Positions 16,018-25,167 of a DNA stretch of 64,000 bases are shown piece by piece. The stretch covers positions 62,001 through 126,000 of the forward strand of contig NZ_BMVF01000002.1 of the NCBI RefSeq assembly GCF_014650575.1, read 5' to 3'. Source of the DNA: Streptomyces naganishii JCM 4654. Lineage in GTDB: Bacteria > Actinomycetota > Actinomycetes > Streptomycetales > Streptomycetaceae. Under the pieces are notes generated by a model. That model was not told where the DNA came from. It did not search any database and saw only the letters and a list, made by a program, of their open reading frames with translations. Each line of letters opens with the position of its first letter. Position 1 is the first letter of the stretch. The translations under genes were made by a program, and so were the position numbers.

Positions 16018-16641
16018 ATGGACGTCACACTGCACCTCGCCCAGGACCCCGACGCCGACGCGCTCCTCGGCCGCAGCCCCCTCGCCGCACTGATCGGGAT
16101 GCTGCTGGACCAGCAGATCCCGATGGAGTGGGCGTTCAAGGGACCGGCGACGATCGCCCGGCGCATGGGCACCGACGACCTCGACGCCCACGAGATCGTG
16201 GCCTTCGAGCCGGAGACCTTCGCCCGGCTGCTCTCGGACAAGCCGGCCGTGCACCGCTACCCGGGCTCCATGGCCAAGCGGATCCAGCAGCTGTGCCGGT
16301 ACCTCGTCGAGCACTACGACGGCGACCCCGAGGCGGTCTGGCGGGACGTCGAAAGCGGCCGTGAGCTGCTGCGCCGGCTGGCGGAACTGCCCGGGTTCGG
16401 CAAGCAGAAGGCGCAGATCTTCCTCGCCCTGCTCGGCAAGCAGCTCGGCGTGCGGCCCGAGGGGTGGCGGGAGGCCGCGGGGGCGTACGGCGAGGAGGAC
16501 TCCTTCCGGTCCGTCGCGGACATCACCGGGCCCGAGTCGCTGGCCAGGGTGCGCGCGCACAAGCAGGAAATGAAGGCGGCGGCCAAGGCGGCGAAGAGCA
16601 CCGAGACAGGCAGGACGGGCGAGACCGGCAAGGCCGAGTGA
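16018..16641 (+). CDS. HhH-GPD family base-excision DNA glycosylase
   Basis: The 207-residue protein carries a helix-hairpin-helix: ELPGFGKQKAQIFLALLGKQ near residue 125, preceded by the DQQIPMEWAFKGP segment of the HhH-GPD fold. Members remove damaged bases from DNA. The catalytic lysine/aspartate pattern of classical MutY/Nth is not obvious and no iron-sulphur cysteines are present; this short group is common in actinobacteria. A Lys/Glu/Thr-rich tail closes the protein. The start at ATG 16018 is chosen because upstream in-frame sequence lacks coding character. Confidence 0.85.
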   Translation: MDVTLHLAQDPDADALLGRSPLAALIGMLLDQQIPMEWAFKGPATIARRMGTDDLDAHEIVAFEPETFARLLSDKPAVHRYPGSMAKRIQQLCRYLVEHYDGDPEAVWRDVESGRELLRRLAELPGFGKQKAQIFLALLGKQLGVRPEGWREAAGAYGEEDSFRSVADITGPESLARVRAHKQEMKAAAKAAKSTETGRTGETGKAE

Positions 16642-16813
16642 GCAGGTAAGGCCGGGTCAGACCGGCGAGTGACCTCCGGCGGCCGGTTCTCGTCAACACC
16701 GCGCCGGGCCCATACGCCGTGCGGGCGGTTCACCGGGTGCGCGAGATGAACGGCGTACGGCCATGCCCGGCGACCCGCAAGCGGTCCTTCGCGGAGAGGC
16801 GACGAGCGTCCGG

Positions 16814-18454
16814 TCACCGTCTCCTGCGGGCCGTGCCGAACAGGGAGCGGGTGATCTCACGGCCGATCTGGCGGCCCGCCGACCGGGCCAGGGACTTGAA
16901 CACCCCGCTGCTGACGACCTGTTCGACGACCGACGGCTCCCGGCCGCCGTCCTCCCCCCGCCGTTCGGCCGGCCGCGGCCGCTCCGCCACGCGCGCGGGC
17001 TGTTCCTCCTCGCGGGCCGCCCGCGCGGCCGTCAGCTTCTCGTACGCCGACTCGCGGTCCACAGCCTGTGCATAACGGCCGTACAGCGGGGACCCCTCGG
17101 CCGCGCGGTCCAGGGCCGCCGCGTCGACCGGGCCCATCAGGGACTCGGGCGCCCGCAGCCGGGTCACCGCGACCGGGGTCGGGGCGCCGCTCTCGCTCAG
17201 CACCGTGACGACCGCCTCGCCGGTGCCGAGGCCGGTGAGGATCTCCTCGAGGTCGTAGCGCGAGTCGGGGAACGTCTTCACGGTGGCCTTCAGCGCCTTC
17301 TGGTCGTCGGGGGTGAAGGCGCGCAGGGCGTGCTGGACGCGGTTGCCGAGCTGGCCGAGGACGTCGGAGGGCACGTCCTTCGGTGTCTGGGTGACGAAGA
17401 AGACGCCGATGCCCTTGGAGCGGATGAGCCGCACGGTCTGCGTGATCGACTCCAGGAACGCCTTCGAGGCGCCGTCGAACAGCAGGTGCGCCTCGTCGAA
17501 GAAGAACACCAGCTTCGGCTTGTCCGCGTCGCCGATCTCCGGCAGGTCGTGGAACAGGTCGGCCAGCAGCCACATCAGGAACGTCGAGAAGAGCCGCGGC
17601 CGGTCCTGCACGGCGGGCAGTTCGAGCACGGAGACGACCCCGCGCCCGTCCCCGGCCGTGCGCAGGAGCTCGGCGGTGTCGAACTCCGGCTCGCCGAAGA
17701 AGTCCGCCATGCCCTGGGCCTCGAACGCGGTCAGCGAACGCAGGATCACCCCGGCCGTGGCCGTGGACAGCCCGCCGATGTCCTTCAGCTCCTGCTTGCC
17801 CTCGTCGGAGGTGAGGAAGGCGACGACCGCCCTGAGGTCCTTGAGGTCGATCAGCTCCAGGCCCTTGGTGTCGGCGTAGTGGAAGATCAGGCCGAGGGAC
17901 TGCTCCTGGGTCTGGTTCAGTTCGAGCACCTTGGACAGCAGCAGCGGGCCGAAGCTGGTGACCGTGGCCCGCAGCGGGATGCCGTGGCCCATGCCGCCAA
18001 GGGCGTAGAACTCGGTGGGGGACCCGCCCGGCGTCCACTGCTGGCGGACCTCGGCGGCCCGGGAGCGGAGGCGGTCGTTCACCGCGCCCGGCTCGCCGAT
18101 GCCGGACAGGTCGCCCTTGACGTCCGCGAGGAAGACCGGCACGCCCTGCGCCGAGAGCTGCTCGGCGACCAGCTGGAGCGTCTTGGTCTTGCCCGTGCCG
18201 GTGGCGCCCGCGACCAGCCCGTGCCGGTTGAGCATCGGCAGCGGGATCCGGATCTGCGCGTCCGGCAGGCAGTGCCCGTCCCAGATGAGCGCGCCGAGTT
18301 CGAGAGCCGGCCCGCCAAAGGAGTAACCGGAGGCGATCTCCTGGGCCTCGGGCGGGAGGGCGGCACGCGCGGCGGACGGGGAAGCCGGAGTGTCCCGGGC
18401 GTCCTGTCGCGACATGCGCCCACCGGTGGCGGGCGTCGTGTCGTGGTCGGTCAT
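16814..18454 (-). CDS. HerA-like ATPase / DUF853 protein
   Basis: The 546-residue P-loop ATPase belongs to the HerA/FtsK relatives. Walker A GATGTGKTKTLQ lies near residue 84, Walker B KLVFFFDEAHLLF near residue 307, and a sensor-type motif VFFVTQTPKDVPSDVLGQLG near 340. The C-terminal region (REPSVVEQVVSSGVFKSLAR) is typical of DUF853. Such proteins are thought to be hexameric DNA translocases, but this group is not well characterised. No NurA nuclease partner lies nearby. Confidence 0.9.
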   Translation of the reverse strand: MTDHDTTPATGGRMSRQDARDTPASPSAARAALPPEAQEIASGYSFGGPALELGALIWDGHCLPDAQIRIPLPMLNRHGLVAGATGTGKTKTLQLVAEQLSAQGVPVFLADVKGDLSGIGEPGAVNDRLRSRAAEVRQQWTPGGSPTEFYALGGMGHGIPLRATVTSFGPLLLSKVLELNQTQEQSLGLIFHYADTKGLELIDLKDLRAVVAFLTSDEGKQELKDIGGLSTATAGVILRSLTAFEAQGMADFFGEPEFDTAELLRTAGDGRGVVSVLELPAVQDRPRLFSTFLMWLLADLFHDLPEIGDADKPKLVFFFDEAHLLFDGASKAFLESITQTVRLIRSKGIGVFFVTQTPKDVPSDVLGQLGNRVQHALRAFTPDDQKALKATVKTFPDSRYDLEEILTGLGTGEAVVTVLSESGAPTPVAVTRLRAPESLMGPVDAAALDRAAEGSPLYGRYAQAVDRESAYEKLTAARAAREEEQPARVAERPRPAERRGEDGGREPSVVEQVVSSGVFKSLARSAGRQIGREITRSLFGTARRRR

Positions 18455-18558
18455 CTCAGCCCCTGTTCCCGATTCGCCCGGGTTTGCTGCGGCATTTCCA
18501 GCGTCGCACTCGGGCGGCGAGGCTGCGCCCGGAAGCTCTTGACCGGTAGGCTTTCCGT

Positions 18559-18855
18559 GTGATCTTCAAGCGCATCGGAAACGGCCGGCCGTACCCCGAC
18601 CACGGCCGGGAAAGCACCCGGCAGTGGGCGGACGTCGCGCCGCGCCCGGTCCGCCTCGATCAGCTCGTCACCACCAAGCAGCAGCTCGACCTGGAGACCC
18701 TGCTCGCGGAGGACTCGACCTTCTACGGCGACCTCTTCGCGCACGTCGTGAAGTGGCAGGGCGATCTGTACCTGGAGGACGGCCTCCACCGCGCGGTGCG
18801 GGCGGCGCTTCAGCAGCGCCAGGTGCTGCACGCGCGCGTGCTCGAGCTGGACTGA
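18559..18855 (+). CDS. Conserved 98-aa actinobacterial protein
   Basis: A GTG start gives MIFKRIGNGRPYPDHGREST, ending QQRQVLHARVLELD. The sequence is highly conserved in Streptomyces next to the LytR_C gene. Some annotations place it near VapB-type antitoxins; I see no partner toxin gene and would not rely on that. It is soluble with a helical C-terminal half. It diverges from the HerA-like gene. Confidence 0.8.
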   Translation: MIFKRIGNGRPYPDHGRESTRQWADVAPRPVRLDQLVTTKQQLDLETLLAEDSTFYGDLFAHVVKWQGDLYLEDGLHRAVRAALQQRQVLHARVLELD

Positions 18856-19002
18856 GCGCGGGCCTCACGCCGTCGGCGGTACGGCCGTGGGCCTCTCCCG
18901 GAACCGGCCGTTCCGGGACGGCTTGGACCTTTCGGGTTCTGCTGGGCGGCATCCAATGATCATCTAGTAGGAATCACCGCCCAGGCGCACTAGTCTGCGC
19001 CC

Positions 19003-19659
19003 ATGAGCATGCTGACTCCCCCCGGCATGGGCGGGAAGTACCGGATCACGGGGAACAAGTACCCGCGGATGCGCAGGCCCCGGCGGCGCGGCAGGCTCGT
19101 GTTCCTGGCCGTCGCCTCCGTCGCCGTGCTCGGCGTGGCCGGCTGGGGCACTCTGCAGCTCATCGACGTCTTCACCGGCGGCAAGAAGGCCGTGGCGGCC
19201 GGCGCCAAGGGCGACTGCACGACGAAGGCGGACCGGGCGGCGACGTCGAGCCCGTCGCCCGCCGCGAGCGCGCGCGACCTGCTCAAGCCGGGCCAGATCA
19301 CGGTGAACGTCCTGAACGCCACGCCCCGCAAGGGCCTCGCGAAGCAGACGGCCGACGAGCTGAAGAAGCGCGGCTTCCGCATCGGCCAGGTGGGCAACGC
19401 CACCAAGGAGTTCGACAAGAAGGTCAAGGGCTCCGGCATACTGCTCGGCCCGGCCTCGGCCCTCAACACCTCGCTGCCCGTGCTCGCCACCCAGTTGGCC
19501 GGCGCCGAGCAGCGCACGGACACCCGCAAGGGCGCCGACGTGGACCTGATCATCGGCGCCGGCTTCAAGGGGCTGACCCCTCAGCCGGCCGCCGCCCAGG
19601 CCCTGACCGCCCTCACCGCACCGCGGCCGAGCGCCACGGCGGTCGGCAAGAACTGCTGA
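19003..19659 (+). CDS. LytR C-terminal-domain membrane protein
   Basis: The 218-residue protein has a basic cytoplasmic N-terminus, one membrane anchor (LVFLAVASVAVLGVAGWGTL), a Ser/Pro linker, and an extracytoplasmic LytR_C domain (ITVNVLNATPRKGLAKQTAD). The LytR_C fold occurs with cell-wall ligases but here stands alone without the catalytic LCP domain, so it may be a binding or accessory protein at the envelope. It sits between the 98-aa gene and convergent upp. Confidence 0.88.
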   Translation: MSMLTPPGMGGKYRITGNKYPRMRRPRRRGRLVFLAVASVAVLGVAGWGTLQLIDVFTGGKKAVAAGAKGDCTTKADRAATSSPSPAASARDLLKPGQITVNVLNATPRKGLAKQTADELKKRGFRIGQVGNATKEFDKKVKGSGILLGPASALNTSLPVLATQLAGAEQRTDTRKGADVDLIIGAGFKGLTPQPAAAQALTALTAPRPSATAVGKNC

Positions 19660-19739
19660 GGACGGTCGCCGTCGGGGTGGCCTGTCCGGCCGCCCCGCAC
19701 AGTGGGCCGGCCTGCCCGGCCCCCCGTACACGGCGTGGT

Positions 19740-20375
19740 CTACTCGGCCGCCCCGTACATACGGTCGCCCGCGTCGCCGAGGCCCGGGACGATGTAGCCG
19801 TGCTCGTTGAGCCGCTGGTCGACGGAGGCCGTCACGACCGTCACCGGCGTGCCCGCCAGTTCGCGCTCCATGACCTCGACGCCCTCGGGGGCGGCCAGCA
19901 GCACCACGGCGGTCACGTCGTCGGCGCCGCGCCGGATCAGCTCCTTGATCGCCGCGACCAGCGTGCCGCCGGTGGCGAGCATCGGGTCCAGCACGTACAC
20001 CTGGCGGCCGGAGAGGTCGTCCGGCATGCGCGTGGCGTACGTCGAGGCCTGCAGCGTCTCCTCGTTGCGGACCATGCCGAGGAAGCCGACCTCGGCGGTC
20101 GGCAGCAGCCGGACCATGCCGTCCAGCATGCCGAGCCCGGCACGCAGGATCGGCACCACCAGCGGGCGCGGCCGGGCGAGCTTGACGCCGGTGGTCTGCG
20201 CGACCGGCGTGTGGATGTCGACCTGTTCGGTGCGCACGTCCCGGGTCGCCTCGTAGGCGAGCAGGGTGACCAGTTCGTCGGCGAGCCGGCGGAAGGTCGC
20301 GGAGTCGGTGCGGCGGTCGCGCAGCGTGGTGAGCTTGTGGGCGACCAGGGGGTGGTCGACGACGTGGAGACGCAT
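19740..20375 (-). CDS. upp: Uracil phosphoribosyltransferase
   Basis: The 211-residue enzyme converts uracil and PRPP to UMP in pyrimidine salvage. The family start [20 protein letters not shown], the PILRAGLGM loop near residue 75, and the PRPP-binding DPMLATGGT near residue 130 are all present, and the C-terminal [12 protein letters not shown] uracil-binding stretch is intact. Full family length. Confidence 0.97.
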   Translation of the reverse strand: MRLHVVDHPLVAHKLTTLRDRRTDSATFRRLADELVTLLAYEATRDVRTEQVDIHTPVAQTTGVKLARPRPLVVPILRAGLGMLDGMVRLLPTAEVGFLGMVRNEETLQASTYATRMPDDLSGRQVYVLDPMLATGGTLVAAIKELIRRGADDVTAVVLLAAPEGVEVMERELAGTPVTVVTASVDQRLNEHGYIVPGLGDAGDRMYGAAE

Positions 20376-20502
20376 GTGCCCACACTAACCGGGCCCCGAG
20401 CCCGCCCGCCGCCCTCCCACCCGCCCCCGACCTCCGCCGATCTGGCATCAATCCCGCCATCGGAGGGAAAGTGGGAGGGACCGCGAGTGGGGTGGTGAAC
20501 CA

Positions 20503-20685
20503 ATGCCTGACCAGGAGTCCCGGAGCACGGACGCACCGGAGTCCGACAGCGAGCGGCGCCGGCGCCGGGCCCGGTTCCTGCGCGAGCTCGCCGAGGCCCG
20601 GGCACTGCGGGACCGCGTCCAGCCCCGCCGCGCGAAAGCCGCCCGGCTGCGGCACGCCATGCGCATGCGCACGTTCCGCTGGTAG
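20503..20685 (+). CDS. Small basic protein, 60 aa
   Basis: The protein MPDQESRSTDAPESDSERRR... ends MRMRTFRW. It is very Arg-rich and helical, with no known domain. It diverges from upp. Coding status rests on good codon bias and a conserved position as far as I recall; the GGTGGTG upstream is a weak ribosome-binding site. Confidence 0.55.
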   Translation: MPDQESRSTDAPESDSERRRRRARFLRELAEARALRDRVQPRRAKAARLRHAMRMRTFRW

Positions 20686-21019
20686 GCCCCGCCCGCGGCC
20701 ACGGCCCATGACTGCGAGCCGGAGCGGGGTCCCGGCGGGGGAAGACCGACACTCCGCGCGTACTTTGTGGAGGTGGGCGTGCGTGGACGCCGTTGGAAAG
20801 CCGCGTACGATCCGCAGGTGGCGGCAACGAGTGCGCTGGTGAGTCCTTTACGGACCTGCGATCAAAACTGCCGGACACAGGGAGCCGAAGACGTCCCCTG
20901 AACGCCTTGTTTCTGCCACGATTCCGAGTGGGTGGGGCTCGGAGCCCAGCTCTCTCCGCCCAGAACCTCCGCCGGGGGGACCCCCAACCGGCACGCCTAA
21001 GACCAGTGGGAGAGTCACG
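20686..21019. other. 334-bp intergenic region upstream of the tadA pair
   Basis: No convincing gene was seen on either strand. The region must hold the promoter of the tadA-associated gene. A short open stretch on the plus strand (20793-21003) shares codons with no known family and is not called. Confidence 0.5.
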
Positions 21020-21556
21020 GTGTACTTCGCCGCACTGCTCGCGCGCACCGAAGACGGGTGGGAAGCGAGCGACACAGAGCTCGACGACGTGGAGACGCTG
21101 TCCGACCTGGCCGATCTGGCCCGGGAAGCCTCGGCCGACGACGACACGGTGCTCGTCCTCCTCGAGCAGGAGGACGCGTGGTTCGGCGTCGTCCGCGTGG
21201 ACGGCGAGGACGATCCTCGTATCTACGTCTCGGACGCCGCCGCCGCTGCCCGCAGTTCGTACGGCGAGATCCTGCTCACCGACGAACTGCTCGGCCGGGA
21301 ACCCGGAGAGGACGGCACCGACCTGGACTCCCTGGACCTCGACGGCACGGAGGACGGCGAGCCCTCGTCCGCCGCGGAGGACGAGGAGGAATCGCCCTCC
21401 GCGGAGACCATCACGCACGGCCCGCTGGGCGACGGCGAGATCCTCGACGACCTGGGTGTCAGCGCCAAGGAGCTGCGCGCCCTGGACGCGGAGGACGCGC
21501 TGAGCGCGATCGCCGAGGCCCTGGGCGCCTCGGAGGTGCTGGAGACGGTCCGCTGA
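21020..21556 (+). CDS. tRNA adenosine deaminase-associated protein
   Basis: A GTG start 7 nt after GGGAGAG gives a 178-residue acidic protein (MYFAALLARTEDGWEASDTE...). It is rich in Asp and Glu with an acidic middle linker and a C-terminal helical part (LGVSAKELRALDAEDALSAI). This family is found only next to tadA in actinobacteria; its role is unknown. tadA follows at once, so the two are almost certainly co-transcribed. Confidence 0.88.
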   Translation: MYFAALLARTEDGWEASDTELDDVETLSDLADLAREASADDDTVLVLLEQEDAWFGVVRVDGEDDPRIYVSDAAAAARSSYGEILLTDELLGREPGEDGTDLDSLDLDGTEDGEPSSAAEDEEESPSAETITHGPLGDGEILDDLGVSAKELRALDAEDALSAIAEALGASEVLETVR

Positions 21557-21675
21557 CCGCGCCCCACCCGACGGACGAACCCGGGCGGCCGTCCGGGGCG
21601 GCTCCCGCACACCCTCCGGCCCCCGCACACCCGCCGTCCGCCGCCTCCGGCACGCCCGATCCCGCACGCCGTCCC

Positions 21676-22155
21676 GTGCACGAACCCGTACCCGATCCCG
21701 TACGCGATCCCTGGCGCGAGGCGATGCGGCTCGCGCTGGAGCAGGCGGAGCGTGCCGTGCGGGGCGGCGACGTACCCGTGGGAGCCGTCGTGCTGGCCGG
21801 TGACGGCACCACCGTGCTCGGCGCCGGGCACAACGAGCGGGAGGCCACCGGCGACCCGACCGCGCACGCCGAGGTGCTCGCCATCCGGCGGGCCGCCGGG
21901 CGGACCGGGCAGTGGCGGCTGTCCGGCTGCACCCTGGTGGTCACGCTGGAGCCGTGCACGATGTGCGCGGGCGCGGCCGTCCTCTCCCGCGTGGACCGGG
22001 TGGTCTACGGCGCCCGGGACGAGAAGGCGGGCGCCGCCGGCTCGCTCTGGGACGTCGTACGCGACCGGCGGCTCAACCACCGTCCCGAGGTGATCGAGGG
22101 CGTCCTCGCCAGCGAGTGCGCGGCCCTGCTCACCGACTTCTTCCGGGCCCGCTGA
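21676..22155 (+). CDS. tadA: tRNA-specific adenosine deaminase
   Basis: This zinc enzyme converts A34 to inosine in tRNA-Arg(ACG); such a tRNA is encoded at 46950-47022 in this window. The HAEVLA motif (zinc His and catalytic Glu) and PCTMCAGA (two zinc Cys) are present, and the C-terminus ASECAALLTDFF is typical. The GTG at 21676 is chosen; an ATG at 21724 would cut the first helix. Open reading continues upstream into a Pro-rich stretch, so a longer N-terminal extension coupled to the preceding gene is possible. Confidence 0.92.
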   Translation: MHEPVPDPVRDPWREAMRLALEQAERAVRGGDVPVGAVVLAGDGTTVLGAGHNEREATGDPTAHAEVLAIRRAAGRTGQWRLSGCTLVVTLEPCTMCAGAAVLSRVDRVVYGARDEKAGAAGSLWDVVRDRRLNHRPEVIEGVLASECAALLTDFFRAR

Positions 22156-22244
22156 CGAGCCCGCTGAAAGCGATCCCCGGCCGGCGGCCGGTGGCCGGGT
22201 AACGGATTTCTGACCACGCCCTCCCGTGCTGTAAGGTCTCCCTC

Positions 22245-22329
22245 GGTAGCGTGTCCGAGCGGCCGAAGGAGCTCGCCTCGAAAGCGAGTGTGGCGCAAGT
22301 CACCGAGGGTTCAAATCCCTCCGCTACCG
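22245..22329 (+). tRNA. tRNA-Ser (CGA)
   Basis: The acceptor GGTAGCG pairs with CGCTACC. The anticodon loop CTCGAAA gives CGA. A long variable arm (class II) and T-loop TTCAAAT are present. The CCA is not encoded. Confidence 0.95.
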
Positions 22330-22334
22330 CTTGT

Positions 22335-22365
22335 GAAGGGCCCCGTCCGACGGACGGGGCCCTTC
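22335..22365 (+). terminator. Terminator after tRNA-Ser(CGA)
   Basis: A perfect 15-bp inverted repeat GAAGGGCCCCGTCCG/CGGACGGGGCCCTTC with almost no loop lies 6 bp after the tRNA. Confidence 0.85.
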
Positions 22366-22445
22366 GTGCCATCATCGTGCGATCATCGACACACTCGGTC
22401 CGCCGCGGCCGACGACAGGGCAACTCGCGACAGGGGGAGACCGCG

Positions 22446-22622
22446 ATGGCGGTGAACGCCAAGAAGATCGCCGTCTACGCGCTCGTGGTCTTCGTGCTCT
22501 ATGTGATCATTACGGACCCGGCCAAGGCCGCCGGCTACGTCCAGATAGGCTTCGAGGGCATTTCGGACGCCGCGAAGGCCATCGGCGACTTCATGACCTG
22601 GGTCGCCAACGGAGGGAAATGA
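22446..22622 (+). CDS. Small membrane protein, 58 aa
   Basis: ATG 22446 follows GGGGGAGA by a few bases. The product MAVNAKKIAVYALVVFVLYV... has one N-terminal membrane segment and an amphipathic C-terminal helix (FEGISDAAKAIGDFMTWVAN). Its stop overlaps the start of the Dabb gene (ATGA), so the two are coupled. Function unknown. Confidence 0.75.
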   Translation: MAVNAKKIAVYALVVFVLYVIITDPAKAAGYVQIGFEGISDAAKAIGDFMTWVANGGK

Positions 22623-22915
22623 TGATCCGGCACCTGGTCCTCTTCAAGCTCGATGAAGGCGTCTCCCGCGACGACCCGCGCGTCGTGGCGGGCGCCGAGG
22701 CGTTCCGCGCCCTCGGCGGGCAGATCGACGAGCTGCGCTTCTGGGAGTGCGGCTGGAACATCAGCGACCGCCCGATCGCCCACGACTTCGCGATCAACTC
22801 GGCGGTCGAGGACGCCGACGCGCTCAAGCGCTACCTGGAGCACCCGGCCCACCAGGCCGGCGTCGCGCTGTGGCGCGAGTTCTCCACCTGGGTGATCGCC
22901 GACTACGAGTTCTGA
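22619..22915 (+). CDS. Dabb-domain (stress-responsive A/B barrel) protein
   Basis: A 98-residue dimeric alpha-beta barrel protein: IRHLVLFKLDEGVSRDDPRV at the start and DFAINSAVEDADALKRYLEH in the second half match the Dabb family. Members include stress proteins and some cyclases; the substrate is unknown here. GGAGGG precedes the ATGATG start, and ATG 22619 overlaps the stop of the membrane protein. Confidence 0.9.
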   Translation: MMIRHLVLFKLDEGVSRDDPRVVAGAEAFRALGGQIDELRFWECGWNISDRPIAHDFAINSAVEDADALKRYLEHPAHQAGVALWREFSTWVIADYEF

Positions 22916-22964
22916 GCCGGCGGTACGGGTGCCGGTCCGCACCCGGTTCCGGCCCGCCCCCCGA

Positions 22965-22999
22965 GGTCCCGCCGCCATACGGCAGCGGGGCCTTTTTTG
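22965..22999 (+). terminator. Rho-independent terminator
   Basis: A 12-bp stem (GGTCCCGCCGCC with GGCAGCGGGGCC) is followed by six T, a classical intrinsic terminator closing the membrane protein/Dabb operon. Confidence 0.9.
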
Positions 23000-23117
23000 C
23001 ACCGTATGCCCTATTTCACTCCTCAACACGTGCATATGCGGTGCTTGAACACGATGCACCTGTCTTGTGATGCTATGACCGCTTTTGACGGATGAGTTGA
23101 TCGACGAAGAGGTGGCG

Positions 23118-23969
23118 TTGACCTTGTCGGCCAGTACTGCGCCGCCCCAGGAGGAAGCGGAGGAGGCACCCGCTGCCGCGGCCTGCGCTCCGGCACCGGA
23201 GAAGCGGCGCGGCGCCGACACCCGCGCCCTCACCCAGGTGCTGTTCACCCAGTTGAAGGAGCTCGAACCGGGCACGGCCGAGCACGCCCGCGTGCGCGGG
23301 GCGCTCATCGAGGCCAACCTCCCGCTGGTGCGCTACGCGGCCGCCCGCTTCCGCTCCCGCAACGAGCCGATGGAGGACGTCGTCCAGGTCGGCACCATCG
23401 GCCTGATCAACGCCATCGACCGCTTCGACCCCGACCGGGGCGTGCAGTTCCCGACCTTCGCCATGCCGACCGTCGTCGGCGAGATCAAGCGCTACTTCCG
23501 CGACAACGTGCGCACCGTCCACGTCCCGCGCCGGCTGCACGAGCTGTGGGTGCAGGTCAACAGCGCCACCGAGGACCTGACCACCGCCTTCGGCCGCTCC
23601 CCCACGACCGCCGAGATCGCCGAGCGGCTGCGGATCACCGAGGACGAGGTGCTCTCCTGCATCGAGGCCGGGCGGTCGTACCACGCGACCTCCCTGGAGG
23701 CGGCCCAGGAGGGCGACGGGCTGCCCGGGCTCCTCGACCGGCTCGGCTACGAGGACCCCGCGCTCGACGGCGTGGAGCACCGCGACCTCGTCCGCCACCT
23801 CCTGGTCCAACTGCCCGAGCGGGAACAGAGAATTCTGCTGCTGCGCTACTACAGCAATCTCACCCAGTCGCAGATCAGCGCCGAACTCGGCGTCTCCCAG
23901 ATGCACGTCTCGCGGCTACTCGCGCGTAGCTTCCAGCGCCTTCGATCCGCAAACAGGATCGAGGCGTAA
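23118..23969 (+). CDS. sigF: SigB-family RNA polymerase sigma factor SigF
   Basis: The sigma factor has regions 2 to 4: region 2 ([20 protein letters not shown], then [20 protein letters not shown]), region 3 ([20 protein letters not shown]) and the region 4 helix-turn-helix ([20 protein letters not shown]). In S. coelicolor the gene in this place (next to tadA, before sigN) is sigF, needed for late spore maturation. The start is uncertain: TTG at 23118 has AGAGG 5 nt upstream and is preferred; TTG 23085, GTG 23112 and TTG 23124 are in frame. The A/T-rich 80 bp before it is unusual for the region and probably holds the promoter. Confidence 0.9.
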   Translation: MTLSASTAPPQEEAEEAPAAAACAPAPEKRRGADTRALTQVLFTQLKELEPGTAEHARVRGALIEANLPLVRYAAARFRSRNEPMEDVVQVGTIGLINAIDRFDPDRGVQFPTFAMPTVVGEIKRYFRDNVRTVHVPRRLHELWVQVNSATEDLTTAFGRSPTTAEIAERLRITEDEVLSCIEAGRSYHATSLEAAQEGDGLPGLLDRLGYEDPALDGVEHRDLVRHLLVQLPEREQRILLLRYYSNLTQSQISAELGVSQMHVSRLLARSFQRLRSANRIEA

Positions 23970-24215
23970 CCGTCACGGGCGAATCCCTCACCAGGGCGGA
24001 TCCCGACACCACGGACCCGAAAGACCGTCAGACCCCCTTTTTCCAGGGCGGATTCGCGTCTCGGATGTCGACAAGTCACTACAGCGCGTTGCCGACATGT
24101 GACATTCTTCCTCAAGCGCGTTTGCCGCGGCTTCGGCTCCGGTATTCAGGTGAGGGCTGAGTTCTCCGTCGGGAGGGCGCAGGCCGCGACCGTCCCGCGA
24201 CCCAGAGGGGGTGGC

Positions 24216-25118
24216 ATGTCCGCAGATCAGGGCAGCTCCGAGGTGCTGACGCTCAGCAAGAGCGAGACCCCTGCCAAGGAGCTCGAGGCGCTCGACGCCC
24301 TCGACGACGTTGCGGCCCTCGCGGCCGCTGAGGCACCGGTTCTCCCGGCCTCGGAAGCCATCGACACCCGGACCCTGTCCCGCTCCCTGTTCCTGCGGCT
24401 CGCCGCACTCGACGCCGACAGCCCCGAGCGGGCCTACGTGCGGGACACCCTGATCGAGCTCAACCTCCCCCTGGTCCGCTACGCGGCCGCCCGCTTCCGC
24501 TCCCGCAACGAGCCGATGGAGGACATCGTCCAGGTCGGCACGATCGGCCTGATCAAGGCGATCGACCGCTTCGACTGCGAGCGGGGCGTGGAGTTCCCGA
24601 CCTTCGCGATGCCCACCGTGGTCGGCGAGATCAAGCGCTTCTTCCGGGACACGTCCTGGTCGGTGCGGGTGCCCCGGCGCCTCCAGGAGCTGCGGCTGGC
24701 GCTGACGAAGGCCAGCGACGAGCTGTCGCAGCGGCTGGACCGCTCGCCCACGGTGGCCGAACTCGCCGCCGCACTGGGCGTGTCGGAGGAGGACGTGGTC
24801 GACGGCCTCGCCGTGGGCAACGCCTACACCGCCTCCTCGCTCGACTCCCCGGCCCCCGAGGACGACGGCGGCGAGGGCTCCCTGGCCGACCGCCTGGGCT
24901 ACGAGGACACGGCGCTGGAGGGCGTGGAGTACCGGGAGTCGCTCAAGCCCCTGCTCGCCAAGCTCCCGCCCCGCGAGCGCCGCATCATCATGCTGCGCTT
25001 CTTCGCCAACATGACCCAGTCGCAGATCGGCGAGGAGGTCGGCATCTCCCAGATGCACGTCTCCCGGCTGCTGACCCGGACCCTGGCCCAGCTGCGCGAG
25101 GGCCTGATCTCCGACTGA
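24216..25118 (+). CDS. sigN: SigB-family RNA polymerase sigma factor SigN
   Basis: The 300-residue paralogue of the preceding gene has the same regions ([40 protein letters not shown]). ATG 24216 follows GAGGGGGTGGC. A 246-bp gap separates it from sigF, so it has its own promoter. The N-terminal 45 residues are Ala/Glu/Leu-rich and not conserved. In S. coelicolor the matching gene is sigN, active in the sporulation-related mycelium. No anti-sigma gene lies beside either one. Confidence 0.88.
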   Translation: MSADQGSSEVLTLSKSETPAKELEALDALDDVAALAAAEAPVLPASEAIDTRTLSRSLFLRLAALDADSPERAYVRDTLIELNLPLVRYAAARFRSRNEPMEDIVQVGTIGLIKAIDRFDCERGVEFPTFAMPTVVGEIKRFFRDTSWSVRVPRRLQELRLALTKASDELSQRLDRSPTVAELAAALGVSEEDVVDGLAVGNAYTASSLDSPAPEDDGGEGSLADRLGYEDTALEGVEYRESLKPLLAKLPPRERRIIMLRFFANMTQSQIGEEVGISQMHVSRLLTRTLAQLREGLISD

Positions 25119-25167
25119 CCGCCGCAGTACGCTTCCTATTTGACGGAGCGTCAGACACCATGGCGCG

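Noticed and set aside
20793..21003. Possible small gene before the tadA pair
   Set aside because: Poor codon bias and no conserved feature.
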